A stretch of 64,000 bases of DNA from Sacculina carcini (Eukaryota > Arthropoda > Thecostraca > Sacculinidae): NCBI GenBank assembly GCA_916048095.2, contig OU696597.1, forward strand, positions 3,865,550 through 3,929,549, read 5' to 3'. The notes beneath the pieces were generated by a model. That model was not told the DNA's origin and ran no database searches. It worked only from the letters and a program-made list of their open reading frames with translations. Each line of letters begins with the position of its first letter. Position 1 is the stretch's first letter. This document shows positions 47,116-58,322 of this stretch, in pieces. A program made the position numbers and the translations under genes.

Positions 47116-47986
47116 TGCCTGAAATACTAGGTTTTTAGTAGCTCGGTCCAATAAACCCACCCTAAACTTGACCGATACTGCGGTAATATTTGTCAAATAT
47201 CATGTTTGTTCTATATATTGAACAAAACCGGCCTTGCTCATCATTTACGTGTTAATGTACCTTTTTACCAAGTTATTTCATATATATTTGTATTTTATTA
47301 CAATTGATATAAATCATACTATAAGGAAGCTTGTTCTTTTAAACTAAATTTGGCAGACGGAATTTTTGTGCTCTGAAATATCTGTTTCTGTTAAGGCCAC
47401 CATTGGAAATATGATTATTATTTTGTATTATAATATGGGCTTAATTGTCTGTAATTGCATGAACATGTGTGTGCTTGTGTGGGTCGTGTGGTGTCGTATA
47501 TTGTGAGTCATACACATGTGTGTATGTATGTGCTTATTTGCTGACCTGTTATGCGGAATGTTCGATTAGCATGTGTGTGTGTGTGCGCGCGTATGTATGT
47601 GTGTATGTGTGTGCGCGACTACGTGTGTGTGTTTGTACAATATGCTGAGAGGAGTCCGGTGCGGTGGCACTGAAGCAGCCGGAAGCCTGGTAGAAGGGTG
47701 GCAGTGCTGATGTGGGTGTATCGCAGGGTTACAGGGTTGCTGGTGGTGTATGTTGTGGCGAGCGCAGGAGATGGAGAGTTGAACTGGTGTGATGTTGTGA
47801 CATTTATTTCCCTTGTCTTTTCAACCTTACGTTGCCAATTTGTGTTTATTTACAACCACATTGTCACGACAGCTACGATATCACTGAAATTGTAATTGTC
47901 GTCATAAGTCAACAAGTGAGTGTTATTTTTGGCAGTGATTGTGTGTCGTGTCGCAGTTGACAATGTGCAATATTTGACGTCAAACA
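47116..47986 (-). repeat. Left LTR of a Ty3/gypsy element, interrupted by a solo LTR
   Basis: 47,116-47,449 and 47,861-47,986 together match 50,823-51,248 in the same orientation, starting TGCCTGAAATACTAGG and ending GACGTCAAACA. Read on the minus strand this gives TGTTTGACGTC...CAGGCA, with the expected TG...CA ends, and the gypsy coding between them is on the minus strand, so this is the 3' LTR. Point differences and small gaps are several per 100 bp, so it is old. No matching target duplication was found outside the pair. Confidence 0.75.
47450..47860. mobile_element. 411-bp solo LTR nested in the gypsy LTR
   Basis: This segment is absent from the other LTR copy. It starts TGTAATTGCATG, ends TACAACCACA (TG...CA), and is flanked by TTGTC at 47,445-47,449 and 47,861-47,865, present once in the uninterrupted copy. 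No internal coding region, so it is a solo LTR left by recombination. Sequence is unlike the 409-bp LTR at 32,376 apart from similar ends. Confidence 0.8.
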
Positions 47987-48111
47987 TCCTTATACATATA
48001 TATCTTTATGCCTGTGTTTGTGTGCATATTTGTAGTTGTGCGGCGGTTTGTCCAGTTGTACGTTTTCGGAGACGACGTTTAGTACAAGCACGGTGGTGGT
48101 TAGCTGGCCTG

Positions 48112-48518
48112 ACACACAGAATCATCGAGCCACGCCACTTCTCTGCTTAAAACACTGGCCGGTCTGTGACCACGCTTGTGTGTCAGTGTATGTGTTTTTA
48201 TGTGTGTGTTATCACCGAGTTGTTTCCGTAGAAATAAGTCATAGACTCGTGGCTCCTGCCTTGCAGAGATCATATTTCTGTTTATCATTTGTTTTGTGTT
48301 CGGTTGACAATTTCATCTGACAATTTGTTCCAATTGTGTATCGTCCTGTTTGAAAGGCTATATTTTTGCATATCCGTGTTGATTTTGCATTTTGGAGATA
48401 GCAACTATTATACATGTATTACTATAAGTACGTTTTTATATGTGTCTGTGTATTTGCTGTATTGATTGGTTCGTATATGTGTGTGTGCTTGAACAAACAT
48501 GTTTGTGTGTGTGTCGCA
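48112..48518. repeat. Dispersed repeat, copy 1 (about 400 bp)
   Basis: Matches 53,724-54,125 in the same orientation from CACAGAATCATCG/CACAGAACCATCA to GTGTGTCGCATCAG, with substitutions and short gaps. It lies directly beyond the integrase relic, whose frame appears to read a few codons into it. It may be an insertion, or the 3' untranslated part of the same gypsy family. Confidence 0.75.
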
Positions 48519-49210
48519 TCAGAGAGAAGACTGAGAGGCGCTCCGTACACCAGCTCGGCCGGCGACGTATGCAGGTCGGCCTTGTCGCTCGTGCGTACAC
48601 CGAGAAGAACCGCGGGCAATGTGCTCGTCCACTTGGTGTTTTGATGCGCACGGAGACCCGCCTTGAGCTGCCGGTGAAAGCGCTCCACTAGACCGTTGCT
48701 GGCCGCATGGTAGCTGTTCATAGTCGAGTGTTTGCAGCCCAGGACGTCGAAGAGTTGTCGCCATTGAGCGCTGGTGAACTGCGCTCCTCTGTCGGTTGTG
48801 ACGATATCCGGCACTCCGAAACACGCGATCCAGCTGGAGACGAAAGCGTCGCACACTGTTTCGGCTCCAACATCGGGCATCGGCTTCGCTCCTGCCCATC
48901 TGGTGTAACGACATATACATGTGAATATGTTTAGGTTACCATTCGACGGCGGCAACGGACTCACGAAGTCGGCATGTACATGCTGGAAACACTCGCTGGG
49001 CAGTTTGAACTAGGCTGGCGGAGTGCGGATAAGCCGGTGCACCTTCGTCCTCTGCCGGGGTTTGCACGCTCATGTCCATCGTGCAATGTCGCGGTGCATG
49101 TCTGGCCACATACAGCCGAGCGTGATGAGATCTCGTGTCGCTCGAACGCCGGGGTGAGGGATGTTATGCCAGAGATCGAAGCATCGAGCCGTAGTGCAGT
49201 TGGTATCACC
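48519..49210 (-). pseudogene. Ty3/gypsy integrase, frameshifted and with stops
   Basis: Minus strand, N to C: a zinc-finger region reading HPGVRATRDLI and a broken Cys pair; then ADFVSPLPPSNGNLNIFTCI with the first catalytic Asp, VTTDRGAQFTSAQW with the second Asp, and HAASNGLVERFHRQLKAGLR with the catalytic Glu (DDE). It ends SPAELVYGAPL, the usual end of the core. At least two in-frame stops precede the core. Its function would be insertion of retroelement cDNA; this copy is inactive. Confidence 0.8.
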
Positions 49211-49990
49211 GGGCGTGACCTCCCGTCGTCTCATCGCGGAGCAGTTTTACACCGCTGGGCAGCTTAATGTGGCGGAGCTGCAGCGAGTCTGGCTGGTCAA
49301 CGAAAGCCGCTAGCTCAGTATCAGCCTGCTGCACGTCTGCCAGAGCATCTCAGTCGTGCAGCGGCGGGTGCGACACCTGCAACATGTTGACGACGCGAGA
49401 CATTGTGTCGGCGACAACATTCTCGGCTCCAGGTACATGACGCACATCCGTAGTAAATTGAGCCACAAAGTCGAGGTGGCGAACTTCACGGGGCGAGTAG
49501 CGATCAGGTGGTGAGTTGACCGCTCCCACCAGTGGTCCGTGAAGACGATGAAATGCCGGCCCTCCACAGAGTAGCGGAACCAGCGGATGGTCAGGTACAC
49601 CGCAAGCAGCTCGCGACCAAAGGCGCTGTAACTACGTTCAGCAGGGCGCAGTGCTTTGGAGGAAAAGCACAGCGGCTGCCACTGCTGGTCGACGAACTGC
49701 TGCAGTACGGCGCCGACGGCTGTGTCTGAGGCATCAACATGAAGACTGATGGGAGCCTACTTGACGGGGTGAGCCAGGCGAACAGCGTTGGTCTTTTGCA
49801 GTTTCGCTGCGGAGAATGTGTCTTCTGCTTGCGTCGTCCACTTGACCGGCAGACGAAACCGCTTTCCTGTGGAAAGGAGCAGTGCATGTAGCGGCTAGAG
49901 TTGAGATGCAGCTGCTGGCGGGAACCGGTGATAGAATGCTAGCCTGCCGAGGAAGGGCGTAGCTGAGCTTGCGTCTGCGGCGTCTCGCGG
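49211..49990 (-). pseudogene. Ty3/gypsy RT thumb and RNase H remnant
   Basis: Minus strand, spread over two frames: LHALLSTGKRFRLPV and APISLHVDASDTAVGAVLQQ (RNase H first Asp in DASD), FSSKALRPAERSYSAFGREL (catalytic Glu region), and YSVEGRHFIVFTDH (third acidic residue in TDH). At least one stop and one frameshift are present. The RT palm with its YxDD box and the protease are missing: the reading passes from gag-like sequence straight into the RT thumb near 49,950, so a deletion of about 1-2 kb is inferred from normal gypsy length. Confidence 0.75.
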
Positions 49991-50590
49991 ATGCTAGTTT
50001 CCCGGCTGCGCCTGGGACCTGTGCAGTGCTCTGCATCACTGCCGGAGCGACGGGAGTACCAACAGATGTTCCCGGTGTCGGCGCGTGTTACTTCGACCGG
50101 TCGGTGATTCCGCGAGCGGGAGCGAGATCGCGATCGTGGCTTGACGGGAGATGGGCGCCGAAACTCAGACAGATGGAGCCCGCTGTGACCTGTGTGTCGG
50201 TCAGCGGCTCGAGACAGCTAGAGCGCCCTCACCAGACTGGCAACGGTTGCGACCAAAGTGCTTATATTTTCTCCATCGGCGGCGGCATTGGCGGCTGGCG
50301 TGTCGCGCGGTAGATTTGACCCATCTCCGGAGGCGATGGCACTCACTGGTCATGCACTAGATGACTGCTGAGCAGAGGCGGCGACGAACTGGTCAGCCGC
50401 GAGCGCCAGGTCGTCCAGCTGGGTGTCCTCCGACAACAGCGACAGGGCCACCGGCAGGTACTGAGGCAGGCGCTACAGGAAAATAGTCCGCAGCAGGTCA
50501 GTGTCGCTCGAGTCCATACTGTCTTCGGACACTGCAATAATGGAAGATGACAGTGATGCCATGGTAACCCCTGCGCTACACTCATTTTGT
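49991..50590 (-). pseudogene. Ty3/gypsy gag remnant
   Basis: In one minus frame with three stops: DLLRTIFL, then RLPQYLPVALSLLSEDTQLD, then an Ala/Ser-rich stretch and NICWYSRRSGSDAEHCTGP. A leucine-rich capsid end, LxxLAxxAD-like wording and a CWYxxRxG...C motif are characteristic of gag in one widespread group of invertebrate gypsy elements. The N-terminal half is lost. Confidence 0.6.
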
Positions 50591-50822
50591 CATGACACAT
50601 TAACATAATACACTGGATATAAACTCAACGGAAGATACAACAATGTACAAGCAAAACAAGTGACACACCATTAAAAGAGTTTGCAATAATAATTACAAGA
50701 GTAACACCGGCGCAATACATGCTATACATATTAAACAACAAAAACAATGTATATGTACGTCAACCTCACCGCCACCTATTGGCAGAATTTTCGTCTACAC
50801 TGGCTGCCGCTACAACCCTTCA
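50591..50822. other. Leader region between gag remnant and right LTR
   Basis: About 230 bp without open frame. On the minus strand TGAAGGGTTGTAGCGGC directly follows the LTR where the primer site would be; it does not begin with the usual TGG. Confidence 0.4.
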
Positions 50823-51248
50823 TGCCTGAAATACTAGGTTTTTAGTAGCTCGGTCCAATAAACCCACCCTAAACGTTACTCCTTATATATTAAATACTTA
50901 TATATTGAACAAAACCCGCCTTGCTCATCATTTAATGTACCTTTTTACCAAGTAATTTCATATATTTGTGTTTTATTAACATTTATATAAATAATACTAT
51001 CAGAAAACTTGTTATTTTAAATAAAATTTGGCAGACGGAATTTTGTGCTCTGAAATAGCTGTTTCTGTTAAGGCCACCATGGAAAATATGGAGTATTATT
51101 TTGTATTATAATATGGTCTTAATTGTCACGACAGCTACGGTATCACTGAAATTGTAATTGTTGTCACAAGTCAACAAGTGAGTGTTATTTTTGGCAGTGA
51201 TTGTGTGTCGTGTCGCAGTTGACAATGTGCAATATTTGACGTCAAACA
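50823..51248 (-). repeat. Right LTR (5' LTR) of the Ty3/gypsy element, 426 bp
   Basis: Uninterrupted copy of the LTR found at 47,116-47,986. Together the LTRs bracket 2.8 kb of minus-strand gag-pol relics. Confidence 0.75.
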
Positions 51249-52845
51249 GCTACACACTGATTTAACTGGTGCTGTGTAACTTGTACTCGTTCCAGCACAC
51301 TGTCGCCGCGCCACACGTCTCTGTTGAGAAAACTCCTGATTACATCGACATTGGTATGTATGCGTGTCTGTCACTATGTGTTTTTGTTCTTTATTGTGTC
51401 CATATCTACTATGGTTTTATTTTCCGTATATTTATACGTTTCACAAATGTATTTTCGATATTTAAGTCAATTAGTAGTTTCAAAGTGCTATTTTTATTTC
51501 AGTGGTTCTCAACTCCCTTGTTGCGACTAAATTTTGTGTTACGAAGTTATTCTATTGAGTCGCTAAGCGTTCGTGGAAAATATATATATATTATCCCTCT
51601 GTTTAATAAACATACTGATTTTTATCACTAAATCTTATTACAGTCTTAATAATTATGTATATATTACTAGTTATCATAAGATCTGATAGTTTCCTAATTT
51701 TGTCTGCATGTGTGTATGTGTATATATGTTTCATGTGTGTTTTCTGGTAGTGTTTGTTTGTTTCCCATTATATGATGTCTGTGTGTTGTGTTCAGTTCTT
51801 ATGTGTGTGTGTTGTGGTGTGTTCTTTGTCAGCTTGTTTGAATGTTTGTGCTTGTGTGTCTGCTGTGCTGTATATGTTGTCTTGTCTGTATGCAAGAATG
51901 TATGTGTTTCGCTTCGATCTATCGAGGCGAAATTTATTTTATTGTGGGTTGCGTATATGTATGCATATATGTATATATGCGTATATGTATGCATATATGT
52001 ATGCATATGCGTTCATATTTGTATGCATGCGCGTGTGTATGCATGTGCATGCTCTTGGAAGAGTGTTTGCACATCGTTGTATGCGCGTATGCACTTTGTG
52101 TACACGGAGACGCGTGCCCGTGTGTATGTACGTCTGCACTTGTGTGCACGGGGATGCGTGCCTGTATGTATGCGCGTATGTATGCGTCTTGTAAGATGAC
52201 TCTCTTTGTCTCGATCGGGTGTGAATGACCTCGAGGCAAAGTGAACCAGTGGTAGCCATTGTGTATAATGTGTAGGGCTCAGTACTCGGTGTGTATGCTC
52301 AGCTCGTGCTGAACGATTCTGTTTCTCGGCTAAGCCGAAAGATTGGCGACGCTCGGAACGCGTGAGTGCATGTCAATAATATTATATGTTTTTCTTGTGT
52401 TTCTACTTGCTGCTAGCATGTAACGTTCTGGATCGTGGATATTTATTATTGTATAAACAGAAATACGTTGTGTGTGTTTAGCCTTGCTATTTTTGTATTT
52501 TGCACGCAGGTTTAAACCTTCTACCTTCTACCTCCTACGTTCTTCCTCCTCACTCTGCCCGTTGTTGGATGTCGAGGATAATTTCCTTCGTCTGATTTGC
52601 TTCGTCTGATTTCACATGCACGTGTGTGTATGTATGTGGAGCAAGTCAATAAAGGTTGAAACCCCGAGTCTCTAGCGCCAATATGCTGGACGCTTGAAAG
52701 CGTCAGTTCTACACGCGCGGAGCGTGACAGTATGGCTGAATGCTGCGTGTTCAATATGTATATGTGTGTTTGGTGTGCTTTTGTGATTATGTATTTGTGC
52801 GTATGTAAATGTGCATGTTTGTTTTGTGCTTGTGTTAGTGTGTGT
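51249..52845. other. No supported gene; TG/TATGCA-rich
   Basis: Contains CAGTGGTTCTCAACTCCC at 51,502, similar to hAT element ends but without a partner, and long imperfect TATGTATGCATATATG and TGTGTATG repeats from 51,700 to 52,200 that open frames on both strands. CAATAAAGGTTGAAACCCC near 52,648 resembles a polyadenylation context. No coding gene supported. Confidence 0.5.
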
Positions 52846-52849
52846 GAGT

Positions 52850-53460
52850 GAGAGAGGGTGTGTGTTCTTCACTGCCCTCATAATTACTTTAAATATTTTT
52901 TCTATATGTTTATCCGGCCATATGTCTTCACTCACGGTGACTCCTAAATCATTTTCCTCATTCACCTTTTTCAATATATGCTCTCCTAATTTATATGTTA
53001 CAGATGGTATATTCCTACTTTTCCCTACCTCCATTACCCGACATGTTTATTCATTAAAGCTAATACCCCAGTCCACACTCCATTTAAACACTCTGTCTAT
53101 GTCTCTTTGAATCTCTTCACCGCTTTGCTCATCTGCAATTATTTTCAACATTTTTGCATCGTCCGCAAACATGTTCATATTACACTGAACTCTTTCTGTG
53201 ATTCTTTTTATATACAGTATGAGTATCACCGGTCCAAGCACTGAGTCTTAGGGAAGCCCACTTGTAACCTCTCTCCGTGTTGATTTGCGTTTCTTCACAA
53301 TTATCTTCATTGTGCGCCCACACAAATATCCTCTCATCCATTCAAGCAACTTTCCATGCATCTCCTTCGTGCTGTATTTTCCATATCAGCTTACCATGTG
53401 GGACCTTATCAAACGCTTTCCTCAAGTCAAATGCTGATTCATTACCTATGTGTGTGTGTG
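52850..53460 (-). pseudogene. Old copy of the CR1/Jockey-like LINE (family of 27,310-28,984)
   Basis: Minus strand fragments in different frames: DLRKAFDKVPHGKLIWKIQH, then LGPVILILYIK and MNMFADDAKMLKI (FADD catalytic box), FKWSVDWGISFNE, then MEVGKSRNIPSVTYKLGEHI and NDLGVTVSEDIWPDKHI. The wording closely matches the element at 27.3 kb, including MEVGKSRN. Multiple frameshifts and stops; older insertion. Confidence 0.8.
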
Positions 53461-53723
53461 TTTTCTGTACTGCGTTTGGGGTTAAGATAGTTTCAAGTAG
53501 TTTCATAGTTTAGGTGGTTAAATTCGATCAATTTGATGTTACCTCTGCGAGTGGATGAAGTTTTGGTCCGTGACTAAAACGTCAGTCAGAACATTTGTTA
53601 TTGTTTGATAAAAATGTCAAATTTGCAATAAAAACGCCAATTTTGCTAGTGCACCAGTGTTATCATTTTGTCATCATTCGCCAAGTCCCGCATCTTTCTC
53701 TCAGTTCTTCTCAACAATCCAGC

Positions 53724-54125
53724 GGAGAAATAATCCACAGAACCATCAAACCACACACTTCTCTGCTTAAAACACTGGCCTGTCTGTGACCACGCTTGTG
53801 TGTCAGTGTATGTGTGTTTATGTGTGTGTTATCACCGAGTTGTTTCCGTAGAAATAAGTCATAGACTCGTGGCTCCTGCCTTCCAGAGATCATATTTCTG
53901 TTTAACATTTGTGTTGTGTTCGGTTGACAACTTCATCTGACAATTTGTTCCAATTGTCTATCGCCCTGTTTGAAGTCATATCCGTGTTGATTTTGCATTT
54001 GGAAATAGCAACTATTATACCTGTACTTTAAGTACGTGTGTATATGTATGTGTGTATTTGCTGTATTTATTAGTTCGTATATGTGTATGTGCTTGAACAA
54101 ACATGTTTATATGTGTGTCGCATCA
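53724..54125. repeat. Dispersed repeat, copy 2 (about 400 bp)
   Basis: Second copy of the repeat at 48,112-48,518. Here it stands outside any recognisable gypsy coding. Confidence 0.75.
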
Positions 54126-54886
54126 GATAACTGCTGTTTTGAAGGCATTACTTCACACGTCGTTTTACGACGACACAATGGCCGCATATCTCAGTCAACA
54201 TGTTGATTCACTGGCTCTCACCCCGGCATCATCGCCGACTACTGCGCTGAAGCTTCGTTACGGCATGAAGCCGCACTAATACTCTGCATGTCTGCTCGCG
54301 TCCTCCAGTGGTTCTGTCACTGCGTGTGATGGCCGGTGCAGCAAGCTTCATCAACCTGCTGGACGCGCTCAATACGTGACAGCTGGTGGCCGAGCTGCGT
54401 GTCGCCACCGGCCTGCCTGCTGTCGCATCGTTCAAGCACGTCAGTCAGGCGGGTGTGGTCTTAGCTGTGACTCTCACCCACACCGAGGTCAGTGATCTCG
54501 ACCTTGATGTTGACCTCGACCGGGTTTTCAACTTGGTCCGTGTCGGTGACATCAACAATGAGTTTGACCTCCACACTACAATTAACCTTTATCCTAGGTG
54601 TTTTTGACATTAACTGTGATTTTAATATCGACAACGAATTTTACCTCAAATGTGACCTTAGTCTATACAGTGACTTTAATTTTTGCCGTGATTTCGCCAA
54701 GTGCCTCGCGAGAGCTCCAGTCTTTCGTGATAATTGCTGAATTGCGTATATTTTTATTTATGTTAAGCTTTTGCGCGTTTTATTCTATGACAAATGATGT
54801 TTTCTTATCTAGTTGTTTGCTTTTTGTTGTAAGTTGATTTATTTGTATCCACTTTTACCAATCGTCGCGTTTCACTCATTAATCGG
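54126..54886. other. Unassigned; one open frame of unknown nature
   Basis: A plus frame near 54,386-54,607 (AELRVATGLPAVASFKHVSQ...) and an upstream piece in another frame (RVMAGAASFINLLDAL) look protein-like but match nothing I recognise. 54,490-54,700 has repeated TGACCTCGACC/TGACCTTA-like words. I cannot call a gene. Confidence 0.3.
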
Positions 54887-55204
54887 CTACACAATCTCGG
54901 TTAACAGATTGCGTGTCGATTGATGATAGTGTCTGCTGTTAGATGCAGTTTCCATGCGTTTACGCGCTAATTTTGTGTGAGATCGTGAACGCACGATAGG
55001 ACGGGTAGGAATCGTAAAAATTGATACTCTGGTTCCGTATCCGAGCTGAGAACCGGTCGGAACCGGTTCCATTTGCATGAACAGTGTAATCTGTATTCCC
55101 TGGTGGTTGACCTCGATGTTTCGGGGGCATTCATAGAGAAGTGACCAAACCAGTGGTTTACAATCTGTGGTAAGCGAGGATGTTCTTGTGTTTGCCTTGA
55201 ACAA
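54887..55204 (-). CDS. Possible exon, unknown protein
   Basis: On the minus strand TACCACAG (near 55,171) precedes a frame reading CKPLVWSLLYECPRNIEVNH then TLFMQMEPVPTGSQLGYGTR. Composition looks like a soluble protein and the acceptor is plausible, but no family is recognised and the alternative frame is also open. No clear donor was found. Confidence 0.25.
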   Translation of the reverse strand: MFKANTRTSSLTTDCKPLVWSLLYECPRNIEVNHQGIQITLFMQMEPVPTGSQLGYGTRVSIFTIPTRPIVRSRSHTKLARKRMETASNSRHYHQSTRNLLTEIV

Positions 55205-56187
55205 TTATTTGAGTAGAGTGATATGTGATTTAACTGAATTCCTATGGAACCAGGTGGTTCGCGGCGATTGTGCGGGATCTTCAAGTAGTACTCGATTGCA
55301 AAAAGTTGGCAGCGACTGAGCTAAGGAAACGCGTGCTTGAGGAAACGTTATCATTTTTATGTGAAATACTAATTTTACTGTTTTAATTTTGAGAGTATTG
55401 TCGTATAGTTTTTTTCATGAACAAAACACTGGAATTTGATGGTGATCAAATGATGCAGACTGATTTGAAGCTTGGGCTAGATGGTCCGTGCACATTTTGC
55501 TAATAATCGCAAGTCTGTAACATCCGAGACCGCGTCTGAGAGCACTGGTTGAGAGGCGGGAACCTGCGGTTGGGTCCCAGCGACTACTGGGGCAGGGTCG
55601 GATGTCACAGGCGCGGCAGCTGTCGGGACAAGTTGAAACAGTCCTTGTCAGATTTGCCTCTTTCTTATCTCAGGACAGTACTCTGGGAAGGCATTTAAAA
55701 GCATGAAGCCGAGCTGGCCGGATACGTAGGGTAGATCCTACACAGTGCCCACAAGAAGGGACCGAAGAGAGCGTTCTAATGACGCCTGAGTCATCCCTGC
55801 ACACTTCTCCGGTTCAACGTTTGAGCACACTCGCTCACTGCAAGATACAATGTTCTTTAAATGTGTCAAATTTTTATATTTTTCGGCTTCGTGAGTCTGT
55901 GAATGTGACGAAGCTTGCGAAATCACTTGTTTCTACTGCGTTTACGCCAGCAATGACAGTGATGTCTACCTTCATGGTCTAGTCAGAGGCGTGCGCTTCC
56001 CCATCATCGCCCATACAAATGCGCGACGTGCAACGCGGTGCAAACTGACAAAGTCTATCTCTGCCCATCCGTATAATATGCTCCTGCGGTTGGTTAGAAA
56101 CGCGTTCATTAGTTGCAGTTGAATTGATTGGTGTTTGTTATTTTTGGATGAAAACCCAGTGTAGGGACAGCCAAGAAGTGCGAAGTA
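55205..56187. other. Unassigned; a Pro/Ala/Val-rich minus-strand frame
   Basis: Around 55,505-55,627 the minus strand, after TTGTCCCGACAG, reads APVTSDPAPVVAGTQPQVPA and continues to a stop. It may be an exon of a low-complexity protein. Nothing else is supported in this stretch. Confidence 0.25.
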
Positions 56188-57112
56188 TCTGATTGTCGGG
56201 GAAGTTTTTCATTTAACATTTTTCATTACAACGGCGTTATCAATCCTCAATATAATCTCCATCACTCTCGATCACCCTCTTCCAGAGTGTGCGCAAGGAG
56301 CGGATGCCTCGTTTGTCGAAGTCTAGGCGCTGGCCCTCGATTAAGTTCGTCTGGTGAGCTTTCAGGTCGTCCTTGTCGGCGAACTCCTTCCCAGCCATGG
56401 AACGGTCGAGGGCGGCGAAAAGGTTGTAGTCGTTTGGCTCTAGGTCTCAGCTGTAGGGTGGGTGGGGCAAAACGTCCCATCCCAGATCGAGCAGCTTTTG
56501 GCGGGTCGACTTCGCCTTGTGCGCCGGCGCGTTGTCGTGCAGCAGGATAACCCGGCGACGTTCGGGGCGCACTTCAGCCAGCTGCTGCTGCAGGCGTTCG
56601 AGCTGCTGCTGGTAGAAGGCAGTGTCGATGCACTTGTTCTTAGGCAGCAGCTCCCATATGACGATTCCCCTTGTGTCCCAGAAGACGGAGAGCATGGCCT
56701 TCTTGGGGTGCAGATCACCCTTTGCCTCTCGCTCCGACTCTGCATCGGCATCGACCCACTGCACCGACATCTCCGTCCTTGAATCGCTTGAACCAGTGTT
56801 TTCCGTTTGACGGGTGAGGGTCCCGACGCCGAATGCAGCGTTGATGTCGGAGGCCGATTGGCTCGCATTCTTGCCGGAGCTGAAGTCGTAGAGGAGCAAC
56901 AGGCTCTGCTGGTATTTCGAAAGCCACCCATCCAACAACATTTTGGATTATAATATGGGCTCAACAGGCCGGCATATACGGTAGATTTAACTGGAGATAA
57001 TGAAAAAATGAACTCACGTGCATGCTGGTTGTCTGCACCTGCTCCCAGGTTGAGGGCCCACGAGAAAAACGTTTTGTTTTGACAATGTAAAAAAACTTTC
57101 CCGACAATCTGA
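56188..57112 (-). mobile_element. Mariner-type transposon, internally deleted, 925 bp
   Basis: Terminal inverted repeats: TCTGATTGTCGGGGAAGTTT at the left and, in complement, TCAGATTGTCGGGAAAGTTT at the right, each next to a TA (56,186-56,187 and 57,113-57,114). The transposase is on the minus strand. Full mariners are about 1.3 kb, so roughly 350 bp is missing, matching the lost middle of the transposase. Confidence 0.85.
56240..56941 (-). pseudogene. Mariner transposase, deleted and with a stop
   Basis: Starts at ATG 56,941. The N-terminal helix-turn-helix reads LLLLYDFSSGKNASQSASDI and AAFGVGTL, then shifts frame (WFKRFKDGD). The part with the first catalytic Asp (usually T-G-D-E) is gone. 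The C-terminal half reads HPKKAMLSVFWDTRGIV, LLHDNAPAHKAKSTRQKLLD (second Asp in HDNA) and HPPYS, then TGA where Pro is expected, then DLEPNDY with the third catalytic Asp (DD34D type). Ends at TGA 56,240-56,242. Inactive. Confidence 0.85.
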
Positions 57113-58322
57113 TAGAGGCAAATCTTGCTGCCGTCGACCTTCAGATCCTTCTTGTACCGGGGAGATGCGGTTTTTAAAACATTGTATGTGTTGCGCCAAT
57201 TACCTACATATAAAGACTTTCCAACTCGGCGGGTAAATCGCGCCACGTCGTCTTCTACATGCCGTCTCCCATGACATCATCTGCATACTGGTTTCAGTCC
57301 TCAATCGCTGTAATTTGTCTCTCCCATGATACTGTCTGCATGGCTGGAATCGACATACCGGCTTGAAGGTCGTCTAGATAGATGCTTGATACAGGAGTGA
57401 TTTGGATATTTTCCTTGGTTTTGTAGCGCTTTCGACGTGACTCTGCCTGGGAATGTGCCACTGTTGTAGTCCCGCGCCCAAATGTGGTGAAATGCCAAAT
57501 GTGTGTTGCACGCGGTGTATTTAGTAGCGTACACAGTTCCGGCAGCTCAATGAGCAAATGACACCGTGATGCATACAATAATATGAATAACACACCGAGC
57601 ACAGTAACACACATGAGCACCGTGTATCCACAGAGATGCCCCACAGACGACTGCCCACTGTGGCCCACTGTAACCCACTGTAACCCCGTGTAGTCTGCCC
57701 GGTCATGCTGTCAACAACCGACCGCGACGGGAGAAGGACCGTTAGCCGGAAGGACACAATGGCTAACGGTACAGTGGGTACAGCGCTGATACAGGCACAG
57801 CGAAGGAGCAGAGTGTCAGGATGTATGTACATGACGAGAAAAACAAGTAATGCGTGGAAGGCAGAGAATGGGAGTAGAGAAGGGTGTGAGCGGAGTAAGC
57901 TCAGTGTGCAAAACAAGCTTGGAAAGGAGCAGAGTTGTGATGAAGGAAAGTGTGTGAGAGCAGGTGCCGCATGTAATACAGTAACGTTTGGAGGGTGAAA
58001 TATCTATACATAAATGTACGACGTGGGACGCTACAGTTTATTTTGATTTTGTCAGCATGATTTTGTCTTGCGATTGCTTGAAATGTTATAATATTTTTAG
58101 TCATATTATTGACCACAACAGCTGATGCTCTCCAAACACAAACACACATATACACACACACATACATACATTTCCACAACCACTTTCTATTCTTAGACGG
58201 CGTTCAGCATGTGCTATACCAATGCCACCTAGATACAAGGCCGTTTCACGAATTGGTGACGTCACAGCGTTCGGCCTACGTCGGTGCAGTCTGTATGTGC
58301 TACGGTGCACTTTTAGTTGATA
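57113..58322. other. Unassigned; two minus-strand frames of unknown nature
   Basis: Minus strand 57,115-57,246 reads LYVGNWRNTYNVLKTASPRY, protein-like but unrecognised. Minus strand 57,294-57,668 could encode 124 residues with one hydrophobic segment (VLMCVTVLGVLFILLYA) and a polar C-terminal tail; it may be an exon of a membrane protein, but no splice signals or family support it. The rest is unique sequence with a short CA patch at 58,138-58,165. Confidence 0.3.

Noticed and set aside
48112..48518. Solo LTR interpretation of the 400-bp repeat
   Set aside because: No crisp TG...CA ends and no flanking duplication for either copy, so I list it only as a dispersed repeat.
51502..51540. hAT-type element end (CAGTGGTTCTCAAC), also near 46,545
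   Set aside because: No matching inverted end or 8-bp duplication could be found in the surrounding few kilobases.
54490..54700. Cluster of nuclear-receptor-like TGACCT half-sites
   Set aside because: Irregular spacing in a loosely repetitive GACCTCGACCT-like stretch; no promoter or gene attached.
56440..57246. A single 268-codon minus-strand gene spanning the mariner right end
   Set aside because: It merges unrelated flanking sequence with out-of-frame transposase sequence across the terminal inverted repeat.
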